DNA of 64,000 bases from Bacillus_BD oryzisoli_A. GTDB taxonomy: Bacteria > Bacillota > Bacilli > Bacillales > Cytobacillaceae. The notes beneath the pieces were generated by a model. It did not search any database. It was given only the letters and a program-made list of their open reading frames with translations, and was not told the DNA's origin. The translations under genes and the position numbers were made by a program. The DNA is taken from NCBI RefSeq assembly GCF_043641075.1, contig NZ_JBHZRC010000017.1:15685-79684 (forward strand), written 5' to 3'. Positions 36,672 through 44,547 of this stretch are shown here, in pieces. Each line of letters begins with the position of its first letter. The first letter of the stretch is position 1.

Positions 36672-37464
36672 AGGTAGTAAATTTAATCCCCTCTCTCTTA
36701 CCTAGACCGAGAAAACCTGACAGGCTCAAACTCTCATATAAAAGCTTATGAACGTCATCCTGTAATGTTTTATTAAAATAGATTAAAACGTTTCGGCAAA
36801 TAATAATATCAAACTCATGAAAAGATGAATCTGTTACTAAGTTATGTTCAGCAAAGACAATATTCTTTTGCAGAAGCGGGTCGAATACAGCCTGTTCACC
36901 AATTACCTTGTAATATTCTGAAAAGGCCCTTGTTCCACCTGCTTCTATATAGTTTTTCGTGTACTGCTGCATATGGGCTAGAGGAAATGTCCCCTTTATT
37001 GCACGTTGCAGTATTCTAGCATTAATATCGGTAGCATAGATCATTGCCTTATCATATAGGCCTTCCTCCTGTAAGAGAATCGCCATGGAGTAAACTTCCT
37101 CACCTGTTGCGCAGCCGACATGCCAAATTCGTATGGTTGTATATTCCCTTATGATGGGAATGATATTTTTTCGAAATGACTTAAAAAATGAAGGATCGCG
37201 AAACATCTCAGTGACATTTATCGAAAAGTCAGAGAATACCTTCCTCATCGCAGAAGAATCACGCAGGATTAACTCCTGGAGAGCTGAAATACTTGTCAGC
37301 TTATCCTTATGAACCCGATTGGCAATTCTTCTTTGAATAAAGGACTTCGCATAATTTCGAAAATCATACCCGTAGTATCGATAAATTGCTTCTAGTAATA
37401 AATCAATCTCTATTTTTTCTATTTCTTCATCTTTTGTTTGTTCCTGATATGTTTCATTTATCAC
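36613..37464 (-). CDS. CheR-type protein glutamate methyltransferase
   Basis: A 283-residue CheR homologue. The N-terminal helical domain precedes a SAM-binding domain with WHVGCATGEEVYSMAILL near residues 113-130 and FDIIICRNVLIYFN near 215-228. CheR methylates glutamates of chemoreceptors, but no chemoreceptor is encoded here and the operon lacks CheB, CheA and CheW. It may methylate the hybrid kinase or a distant receptor. It starts 7 bp after the hybrid kinase gene. Confidence 0.88.
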   Translation of the reverse strand: MINETYQEQTKDEEIEKIEIDLLLEAIYRYYGYDFRNYAKSFIQRRIANRVHKDKLTSISALQELILRDSSAMRKVFSDFSINVTEMFRDPSFFKSFRKNIIPIIREYTTIRIWHVGCATGEEVYSMAILLQEEGLYDKAMIYATDINARILQRAIKGTFPLAHMQQYTKNYIEAGGTRAFSEYYKVIGEQAVFDPLLQKNIVFAEHNLVTDSSFHEFDIIICRNVLIYFNKTLQDDVHKLLYESLSLSGFLGLGKREGIKFTTYGKCYEEFDTAEKIYRKVQ

Positions 37465-37470
37465 AATACC

Positions 37471-40224
37471 TTACCCTCTCTTCTTATATAACCATACATT
37501 CATGAGTGAGAATAACTGATCAATGTTAAGAGGCTTACTGATATAATCATTAGCTCCTGCAGCTAGACATTCTTCCCTGCTCTTTTTCATCGCTTTTGCT
37601 GTTAACGCTATTATTGGCAGTGTTTTGTACTCCTGCATTTGCCGAATTCTTTTAATCGCCTCAAAACCATCCATTTCTGGCATCATGATGTCCATCAGTA
37701 TGATATCTGTATCAGGATTTGCTAGCAGCATTTCAATCCCTTCATAGCCATTTTCTGCTTCAATAATTTCCATTTCAGCCTTTTCCAGCGCAATCGTTAA
37801 GGCATAAACATTACGAATATCGTCATCAATAATAAGTACCTTCTTATTTCTTAAAGCAAAATGCTCTTCGACCTCATGAAACGTATTCTCTTCTGTTACT
37901 TGAGTCAACTCATTATAATTATTCTCAAGGGTAACGGCTGCTTCTTTGACAAATGGAAGAACGTCAACGTCTATTTCAGTCCCTTTATTTCGAATTGGAA
38001 GATAAAGAGTAAAGCAGCTTCCTTTACCTTCAACACTTGATAAATCCATAAAGCCGCCCAGCATAGAAGCGAGCTTACTGCTAATGGATAACCCTAAACC
38101 TGTTCCGCCATATTTTCGGCTCGTTGTTCCATCCGCTTGATTGAAGGCATCAAATATGGACTCATGTTTTTCCTTCGGTATTCCAATTCCTGTGTCCATA
38201 ACGGAAAATGCCAATACTCTTTCTCCAGGCTTATGGAGCTCTGATCCCTGCCTGCTGTCTTCAAGGAGTACGCTTTGGATAACAAGTGAGACACTGCCTC
38301 GTTCTGTGAATTTAAATGCATTTGAAAGCAGGTTGTTAACGATTTGCAATAACCGATGTTCATCACTATAAAAATATTGAGGTACATCCGGCTCCAGCCT
38401 AATATAGAAATTAATCGCCTTCTGCTTTGCAAGTGGAGAAAATTGTCTCATCAGCTGTTCTTCAAGCTGACTTAGCTCGATCCTGTCATAAATAATGTCC
38501 AGCTTTCCAGACTCTACCTTAGCCAAATCTAAAATATCATTAATTAATAGAAGTAAATCATTTCCAGAGGAATAGATGGTACTTAAATACTCCTTTTGTT
38601 TCTCTGTTAAATTTCCCTCGCCATTTTCAGCAAGGATTTGCGCCAAAATAAGTAAGCTATTCAATGGAGTTCTAAGCTCATGGGACATATTAGCAAGAAA
38701 TTCTGATTTATATTTTGAATTCACTTCTAATTGCATGGCCTTTTCTTCAAGAGCCTCTTTGACAATCTCCAGCTCCTTCTTCTTTTGTTCTGAGGCCGAA
38801 TATTGCTCCTCAAGCTTTTCATTCGTGGTCCGCAGTTCCTCCTGCTGCAGTTGCAGTTCCTCAGATTGGACCTGAAGCTCCTCTGTTAAGCTTTGAGATT
38901 CCTGAAGGAGCCGTTCTGCTTTCATATGGTTGGATATAGAGTTAATTATGATGCCAAGTGTAGCGGCAACTTCCTCCAGCAGCTTAACATGACTGCACTC
39001 AAACGTTTCTAATGACGCAATCTCAATGACAGCAAGGACCTCTTCCTCAAATAATACAGGTAGAATCATACTATTTCTTGGCAAGACCTCCCCTATTCCA
39101 GAACGTATTTTTATATATTCCTTTGGAACCTTATTTAAGAGAATTGGCTGCTTTTCCCGTGCACACTGGCCGATAAGCCCCTCTCCCATTTGGAAGACCT
39201 CAAATTCCTTCTGGTCATTTGAAATGGCGTAGCCACCTATTCTCTTTAAATAAGTTTTTTCGCCATCGTGTTTCTTAAAATAGAACATACCGAGATTAGC
39301 ACCAACCATGGGCACAAGCTTTGACATTAATAAATCTGCCAGCATTCGAACGTCCTTTACTTCCGGGAATATTTTAACGATTTCTGCAATCTTTGATTGA
39401 TGCCAGCTATGGGCCTCAGCTTCCGCTAACAGCTTTCTTTCATGCTGGCTGTGCCTTTCCAAATCTGTCACCATTTTATTATAGGCATTGGCAATAGAAG
39501 CAATCTCATCCTTTGTCGATACCTTAATCCTCGGAAGATTGTCAACATTACTATCATTAACACTTTCCATTACCGTAACTAGATTTCTAAGATTTTTCGT
39601 CATACTTCTTATAATGACAATAATTAGCGCCGCCCCAGAAACCAGTGTGAGAGCCAAATAAAAATAGATGATGGTAACGGACTTATTATAGGTTTCTCTC
39701 GATCTCAAAAGTTCATTCTTCATTTCCTGCTCCTGCAGCCCAACAAGAAGATTGGATATTTGCAGCATTCTCTCCTTATTAAGCTTTAAATCTTTAACTA
39801 GCTCCTCAGGAGTTTCAACACCTTGATTTACCTTTTGCATCGTGATAACCTGTTTGACGGTATCTAAATACGAGTTGTAAAGTACTCGATACTTTTCAAT
39901 TAACTCTGTTGATATTTCTTGTTTATCCATTTCCTTTAATAGTTCAATGTTTTTGCTGATTCGTAAATTGGCGCTTTCCCAATTATTAAGAAGTGTCTGG
40001 TCCTCGAATAGTTGGTCTTCAATAATATCCAAACCCATTTCGTTTGACTGTTCTGTGTCATTCTTAATCTGATCGGCAATGTCAATTCTTGCATACAAGT
40101 CATTTACCACTACATGCATATTAACCATTGATTGTTCGAGCATGTTCATTAAATAAATCACGCTAATCGATATGAGCAAAATGATTAAGCCGATACTCGT
40201 ATAGAGCTTTGTCCTGAATTTCAT
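37471..40224 (-). CDS. Membrane hybrid histidine kinase (HAMP-GAF-HK-REC)
   Basis: A 917-residue protein with an N-terminal membrane helix (residues 8-27), a helical extracellular domain (about 30-180), a second helix (185-207), HAMP (208-262), GAF (about 285-430), a Gln/Glu-rich coiled coil (435-505), HisKA with phospho-His515 in ANMSHELRTPLNSL, HATPase_c (DTGIGIP; GGTGLGLSIS) and a C-terminal receiver from about 793 (VLIIDDDIRN; phospho-Asp in ILMDIMMPEMDG). It is the first gene of a four-gene signalling operon. The extracellular four-helix-like domain could contact the anchored binding protein encoded last in the operon. GGAGG lies upstream of ATG 40224. Confidence 0.88.
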   Translation of the reverse strand: MKFRTKLYTSIGLIILLISISVIYLMNMLEQSMVNMHVVVNDLYARIDIADQIKNDTEQSNEMGLDIIEDQLFEDQTLLNNWESANLRISKNIELLKEMDKQEISTELIEKYRVLYNSYLDTVKQVITMQKVNQGVETPEELVKDLKLNKERMLQISNLLVGLQEQEMKNELLRSRETYNKSVTIIYFYLALTLVSGAALIIVIIRSMTKNLRNLVTVMESVNDSNVDNLPRIKVSTKDEIASIANAYNKMVTDLERHSQHERKLLAEAEAHSWHQSKIAEIVKIFPEVKDVRMLADLLMSKLVPMVGANLGMFYFKKHDGEKTYLKRIGGYAISNDQKEFEVFQMGEGLIGQCAREKQPILLNKVPKEYIKIRSGIGEVLPRNSMILPVLFEEEVLAVIEIASLETFECSHVKLLEEVAATLGIIINSISNHMKAERLLQESQSLTEELQVQSEELQLQQEELRTTNEKLEEQYSASEQKKKELEIVKEALEEKAMQLEVNSKYKSEFLANMSHELRTPLNSLLILAQILAENGEGNLTEKQKEYLSTIYSSGNDLLLLINDILDLAKVESGKLDIIYDRIELSQLEEQLMRQFSPLAKQKAINFYIRLEPDVPQYFYSDEHRLLQIVNNLLSNAFKFTERGSVSLVIQSVLLEDSRQGSELHKPGERVLAFSVMDTGIGIPKEKHESIFDAFNQADGTTSRKYGGTGLGLSISSKLASMLGGFMDLSSVEGKGSCFTLYLPIRNKGTEIDVDVLPFVKEAAVTLENNYNELTQVTEENTFHEVEEHFALRNKKVLIIDDDIRNVYALTIALEKAEMEIIEAENGYEGIEMLLANPDTDIILMDIMMPEMDGFEAIKRIRQMQEYKTLPIIALTAKAMKKSREECLAAGANDYISKPLNIDQLFSLMNVWLYKKRG

Positions 40225-40473
40225 ATAGCCTCCATTTTTTACTAGTATTCAATTATTTTATTAATATTTCTAAGAAAATTCCTACTAAAGTTTCTATAGA
40301 TAAGGATAGTAATATAATAACACAATCCCCTGATTATTCGATATTGTTCTTACTTTAAAACTATTATAATATTTGGAAATTTAACTTCAAAAAAAGAATA
40401 TGGAAGGAACGATTAATAATAACAAAAAAGGTCATATTAAAGGGTAGGAATGAAAAGGAAGGGAGTGAAAAAA

Positions 40474-40776
40474 ATGGAATACTTAACGAGAGAACAGATT
40501 ATCAATGATTTACAACAGTCATTCCAGCCCTACATAGATAAATTTGGCATCGAAGATATCGGTATTTATGAAGAAGAGGGAGAGAATGATCAATATTATT
40601 TCGGCTATACAGCCAGAAAAGAAGGCAAAACCTTTCATATCCACACTCCATTTAAAAAGAATGACAATGGAGAACTAGCGCCTGTAAAAAACGAGTGGGT
40701 CATCGAATCTGACGAACCACAGCGCGAGGATATCCGCGGATTTAAGGATATTGAAAGTGCTTTTCGTGAAATTTAA
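40474..40776 (+). CDS. Uncharacterised small cytoplasmic protein
   Basis: About 100 residues, acidic, alpha/beta, with no membrane segment. It opens LTREQIINDLQQSFQPYIDKF and contains DIGIYEEEGENDQYYFGYT and HIHTPF. It resembles a Bacillus family of unknown function (possibly DUF5634, from memory). ATG 40474 is preferred, 7 nt after GGGAGTG; an upstream in-frame ATG at 40450 lacks a good site. It is a single gene with a strong terminator. Confidence 0.6.
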   Translation: MEYLTREQIINDLQQSFQPYIDKFGIEDIGIYEEEGENDQYYFGYTARKEGKTFHIHTPFKKNDNGELAPVKNEWVIESDEPQREDIRGFKDIESAFREI

Positions 40777-40786
40777 ATAACCATAC

Positions 40787-40822
40787 AAGGGAAAAGGACC
40801 TTCGAATTTGGACTTTTCCCTT
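40787..40822 (+). terminator. Rho-independent terminator
   Basis: AAGGGAAAAG (40787-40796) pairs with CTTTTCCCTT (40813-40822), followed by a T-run. Confidence 0.85.
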
Positions 40823-40917
40823 TTTTTGTCCAAATTCATCTTTAGCAGAGCTATATTCCCCAAAATCCACAGAAAACCCCGTGAAGTTTTCCTAAGTAAA
40901 AATATCGTAATAACCCA

Positions 40918-40948
40918 TTGACATTGACGTTGCGTAAAGGTGTATCGT
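40918..40948 (+). promoter_or_regulatory. MerR-type promoter with 19-bp spacer
   Basis: TTGACA (40918-40923) and TATCGT (40943-40948) are separated by 19 bp, the over-long spacer typical of promoters twisted by MerR-family activators. GACGTTGCGTAAAGG lies between the elements. It stands just upstream of the merR-like gene, so autoregulation is likely. Confidence 0.6.
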
Positions 40949-40973
40949 TTAGTTACAGGGAGGTTTGAGTTTG

Positions 40974-41729
40974 ATGGAATACACAGTGCAAAGCCTTGCA
41001 AGACTCGCAGGAATCAGTACCAGAACACTTCGATACTACGATGAAATTGGGATTCTTAAGCCGGCAAGAATCAATTCATCTGGCTATCGGATTTATGGTC
41101 AGACTCAGGTAGACACGCTGCAGCAAATTCTATTTTTTAGAGAATTAGGCTTGGAATTAAACAGCATAAAGGAGATAATCACTGATCCAACCTTTGATGG
41201 CACGAACGCACTTAGGGAACATCTACAAAAACTCCTTGAAAAGCGAAATCAATTGGATTTGTTAATCGAAAATGTCAATAAAACGATTGCATCAAAAGAA
41301 GGGAGAATAACGATGTCTAATAAAGAAAAGTTTGAAGGCTTTAAGAAAAAAATGGTCGAGGACAACGAGAAGAAATACGGTGAAGAAATCCGCCAAAAAT
41401 ATGGTGAGGATACCGTCAAAAAATCAAATGAAAAATTCATGAACATGTCACAGGAGGATTATGAAAAAGTGACCCGATTAGCTGAGCAGGTTCTAGAAAC
41501 ATTAGAACAAGCCATGGCTACTGGTGATCCTGCTGGAGAGCTCGCGCAACAAACAGCTGACCTCCACAAACAATGGCTTTGCTTCTATTGGAACGAATAC
41601 AGCAAAGAAGCCCACGCAGGCTTAGCACAAATGTATGTAGACGACGAACGCTTCACAGCCTACTATGACAAAGTCCAGCCAGGTGCAGCAGAATTCCTCA
41701 GAGACGCCATCCTTATTTATACGAGATAA
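40974..41729 (+). CDS. MerR family regulator with TipAS-type ligand domain
   Basis: A 251-residue activator. The MerR winged helix occupies residues 1-70 (LARLAGISTRTLRYYDEIGI; GYRIYGQTQVDTLQQI), then a dimerisation coiled coil to about 115, and a C-terminal helical TipAS domain (YWNEYSKEAHAGLAQMYVDDERFTAYYDK). The layout is that of Bacillus Mta and Streptomyces TipAL, which bind drugs and activate multidrug genes. No transporter lies next to it. ATG 40974 is chosen; a TTG one codon upstream is possible. Confidence 0.88.
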   Translation: MEYTVQSLARLAGISTRTLRYYDEIGILKPARINSSGYRIYGQTQVDTLQQILFFRELGLELNSIKEIITDPTFDGTNALREHLQKLLEKRNQLDLLIENVNKTIASKEGRITMSNKEKFEGFKKKMVEDNEKKYGEEIRQKYGEDTVKKSNEKFMNMSQEDYEKVTRLAEQVLETLEQAMATGDPAGELAQQTADLHKQWLCFYWNEYSKEAHAGLAQMYVDDERFTAYYDKVQPGAAEFLRDAILIYTR

Positions 41730-41772
41730 ACGAAGCACGGGGAAGGTTTGAGCCTGAATTCTCTACTCGGAC

Positions 41773-42631
41773 TATCAAAAGGGTGACTTCCATTGGACAG
41801 AGTTGCTTAAGATTCCATTCAGTCTGTCTAAAGAGAGGCTTCCTTCGGACAGAGTTCCTTGAGTTTCCATTCAGTCTGTCTAAAGAGAGGCTTCCTTCGG
41901 ACAGAGTTCCTTAATTTTCCGTTCAGGTTGTCTCAAGAGAAGCTTTCTTCGGACAGAGTTCCTTAATTTTCCGTTCAGGTTGTCTCAAGAGAAGCTTTAT
42001 TCGGACAGAGTTCCTTAATTTTCCGTTCAAGTTGTCTAAAGAGAGCCTTTCTCCGGACAAAGTTCCTTAATTTTCCACCCAAGTTGTCAAAAGAGGGCCT
42101 TTCTTCGGACAGAGTTCCTTAATTTTCCGTTCAGGCTGTCTAAAGCGAGGCTTTCTTCGGACAGAGTTTCTTAAGATTCCATTCAGTCTGTCTAAAGAGA
42201 GCCTTCCTTCGGACAGAGTTCCTTAAAATTCCATTCAGGCTGTCTCAAGAGGGCCTTTCTTCGGACAGAGTTCCTTAATTTTCCGTTCAGGTTGTCTCAA
42301 GAGAAGCTTTATTCGGACAGAGTTCCTTAATTTTCCGTTCAAGTTGTCTAAAGAGAGCCTTTCTTCGGACAGAATTCCTTAATTTTCCACCCAAGTTGTC
42401 AAAAGAGGGCCTTTCTTCGGACAGAATTCCTTAATTTTCCGTTCAGGTTGTCTCAAGAGAAGCTTTCTTCGGACAGAGTTCCTTAATTTTCCGTTCAAGT
42501 TGTCTAAAGAGAGCCTTTCTCCGAAAAAAGTTCCTTAATTTTCCACCCAAGTTGTCAAAAGAGGGCCTTCCTTCGGACAGAATTCCTTAATTTTCCGTTC
42601 AGGGTGTCTAAAGAGGGCCTTCCTTCGGACA
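41773..42631. repeat. 17-unit, 52-bp tandem array (array A)
   Basis: Seventeen units start at 41773, 41825, 41877 and so on every 52 bp to 42605, with no insertion or deletion. Each unit is a 27-nt imperfect palindrome beginning TGTC and ending TTCGGACA, with a GGCC-like centre, then 25 nt reading close to GAGTTCCTTAATTTTCCGTTCAGGT. Unit variants recur in threes (units 5-7, 11-13 and 14-16 match best), a 156-bp higher-order repeat. Unit 1 is degenerate and unit 15 ends CCGAAAA. Since 52 is not a multiple of three, it is not coding. It lies in a convergent gap between the merR-like gene and dbpA. Confidence 0.9.
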
Positions 42632-42717
42632 GATATTCCCCAAAAAACAATAGGCTTGTCATATCAATACGATATCCGCTGTATGCATCCACTTGAGATT
42701 GATTTTTCAGCGGTATC

Positions 42718-42757
42718 GGACGGTTCTTTTGCTTCCTCGGAAGCAAAAGAACCGTCC
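42718..42757. repeat. 19-bp perfect hairpin, REP-like
   Basis: Positions 42718-42736 (GGACGGTTCTTTTGCTTCC) pair perfectly with 42739-42757 across a 2-nt loop, followed by CCC. It may help end dbpA transcription, but its outer GGACGGTTCT/AGAACCGTCC arms look like a dispersed palindromic element. Confidence 0.6.
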
Positions 42758-42765
42758 CCCTGATT

Positions 42766-44211
42766 TTATTTTTTTGCCTGATATACCTTTAGCTTCTTGC
42801 CTTTGACAGTGGTATTTTTCATTGCCTGCAGGACAGCAGGACCTTTTCCATTTAAGATTTCGACAAAGGATGCATTTTCTTCAATGGTGATAATTCCAAT
42901 ATCATTTGCTGTTAGGCCGTCTAATTTGGCAATGGTGCCGACAAAATCTACCGCTCTCAGTTTCTTTTTCTTTCCACCATTAAAATACAGCTTCATAATA
43001 TCTTGGTTTAATTTTGCCCCTTTATCTTCCTTTAATATGGGCTCTGCATGTATTTTTTCCGTAAATGCTGCCCTCCTGCTTTCTACTTCCTCTTTTGAAG
43101 GCGGCGCTACAGCAGGAATCTTAAAGCCGATATATTGTTCAATTTCATCCAAAAACTTTTGTTCAAAAGGTGTAACGAAGGTAACAGCCTTGCCTGCTTT
43201 CCCTGCCCTGCCTGTCCGTCCTGTACGATGAACATAGCTTTCTTTTTCTAATGGAATATCGTAATTAATAACAAGACTGATATTCTCGATATCAATTCCT
43301 CTTGCAGCGACATCTGTTGCAACCAAATATTCAAAAACGCCTCGTTTAAAATCATCCATCACGGCGAAACGATCCTCCTGATACATACCGCCATGAAGCT
43401 TATCACATGGATAATCGGCACGATCCAGGCTCTCCATTATATCATCCACACGCTCCTGCGTACGGCAGAAAATAATACAGCTTTCCGGATTTTCTACAAC
43501 TGTTACATCCTTCAAAAGCGAGAGCTTCTCCTCCTCTTTTACTTTTATAAGGCTATGGTCAATACTTTCAGTTGTAATACCTGCCGCTTCAACTGCGATT
43601 TCAACCGGATCCTTCATATAGGTTTGGCAGAGCTTTTTTATGTCCTCCGGCATCGTGGCTGAGAAAACCGACGTCACTCTTTCAATAGGAAGCTTTTGAA
43701 TGATCCCCTCTACTTGGTCGATAAACCCCATATTCAGCATCTCATCGGCTTCATCGATGATAAGAAACCTCAGTTTTTCCATTATCAATGTTCCTTTTTC
43801 AATATGATCCAATACCCGTCCAGGAGTTCCGACTACAACATGCGTTTTTTGCTTCAGTTCTAGCTTTTGCTTTGCAAAGGATTGCTTTCCATAGATGGCC
43901 GCTGCTTTGATCCGTTTAAACCTGCCAATATTGGTGATATCCTGTTTTACCTGTGCGGCAAGTTCACGGGTCGGAGTAAGGATTAAACATTGCGGCTTAT
44001 TCTCCTCCCAATCAACCATTTCACATACAGGGATACCAAAAGCAGCCGTCTTACCGCTCCCAGTTTGTGACGTTACGACCAAATCTCTTTTATTTAATGC
44101 TATCGGGATCACTTTACGCTGGACCTTGGTCGGATTCGCATAGTTCATAGCCTCAAGTGCCCGAATAATTTCTTCACTTATGCTATATTCCTTAAAATCA
44201 GTTTCACTCAT
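42766..44211 (-). CDS. dbpA: DEAD-box RNA helicase DbpA
   Basis: A 481-residue ATP-dependent RNA helicase acting on 23S rRNA during large-subunit assembly. The motifs are complete: SQTGSGKTAAFGIP (I), PTRELA (Ia), TPGRVLDH (Ib), DEAD (II), SAT (III), RGID (V) and HRTGRTGRAG (VI). The C-terminal DbpA RNA-binding domain (residues about 405-480, KLYFNGGKKKKLRAVDFVGT) gives specificity for hairpin 92 of 23S rRNA and matches Bacillus YxiN. GATGAGG lies upstream of ATG 44211. Confidence 0.92.
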   Translation of the reverse strand: MSETDFKEYSISEEIIRALEAMNYANPTKVQRKVIPIALNKRDLVVTSQTGSGKTAAFGIPVCEMVDWEENKPQCLILTPTRELAAQVKQDITNIGRFKRIKAAAIYGKQSFAKQKLELKQKTHVVVGTPGRVLDHIEKGTLIMEKLRFLIIDEADEMLNMGFIDQVEGIIQKLPIERVTSVFSATMPEDIKKLCQTYMKDPVEIAVEAAGITTESIDHSLIKVKEEEKLSLLKDVTVVENPESCIIFCRTQERVDDIMESLDRADYPCDKLHGGMYQEDRFAVMDDFKRGVFEYLVATDVAARGIDIENISLVINYDIPLEKESYVHRTGRTGRAGKAGKAVTFVTPFEQKFLDEIEQYIGFKIPAVAPPSKEEVESRRAAFTEKIHAEPILKEDKGAKLNQDIMKLYFNGGKKKKLRAVDFVGTIAKLDGLTANDIGIITIEENASFVEILNGKGPAVLQAMKNTTVKGKKLKVYQAKK

Positions 44212-44547
44212 TAAATAGCCTCATCTCATACAATATTTTTCGACTTTTTATTAAACTATTTCGACATTGTTAACAGAAAATTTACAATCCTCACACACAA
44301 TCTTTACCTTATTTTGATATTTTTAATATAACTTAACATTATTGTTCAAAAATTGACAAGGATGTAATAGATAAGAATTTCTCAATTGCTTACTGCAGCA
44401 AGCATTGTGGATGCAGTTCCAGCCATCATGAAGATTATCCTTGTTCTTTTACATGTCTGCAATATAAATGAAAAAGTTGCTTTCTAATTTGCAGAACAGC
44501 GCCTGCTCTTTTTGGACACATCTAACGAATTAGGAGATGGATAGAAT
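44212..44547. other. Divergent dbpA-ppk1 intergenic region
   Basis: An AT-rich gap of 336 bp. AGGAGATGG before 44548 is the ppk1 ribosome site. TTGACA at 44354-44359 could be a -35 element for ppk1 but has no good -10. No clear operator or hairpin is seen. A short Cys/His-rich frame at 44391-44471 has no start codon. Confidence 0.4.

Noticed and set aside
41773..42631. CRISPR array
   Set aside because: Units are 52 bp but the 25-nt intervals of array A are as conserved as the palindromes, the palindromes themselves vary, and no cas genes are in the window.
42555..42746. 63-codon minus-strand frame at the end of array A
   Set aside because: It lies in the repeat and the REP-like hairpin, has no ribosome site, and a 52-bp period cannot keep a frame across units.
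44391..44471. Cys/His-rich micro-frame (YCSKHCGCSSSHHEDY...)
   Set aside because: The five cysteines are striking, but no ATG, GTG or TTG start is in frame and no ribosome site is seen.
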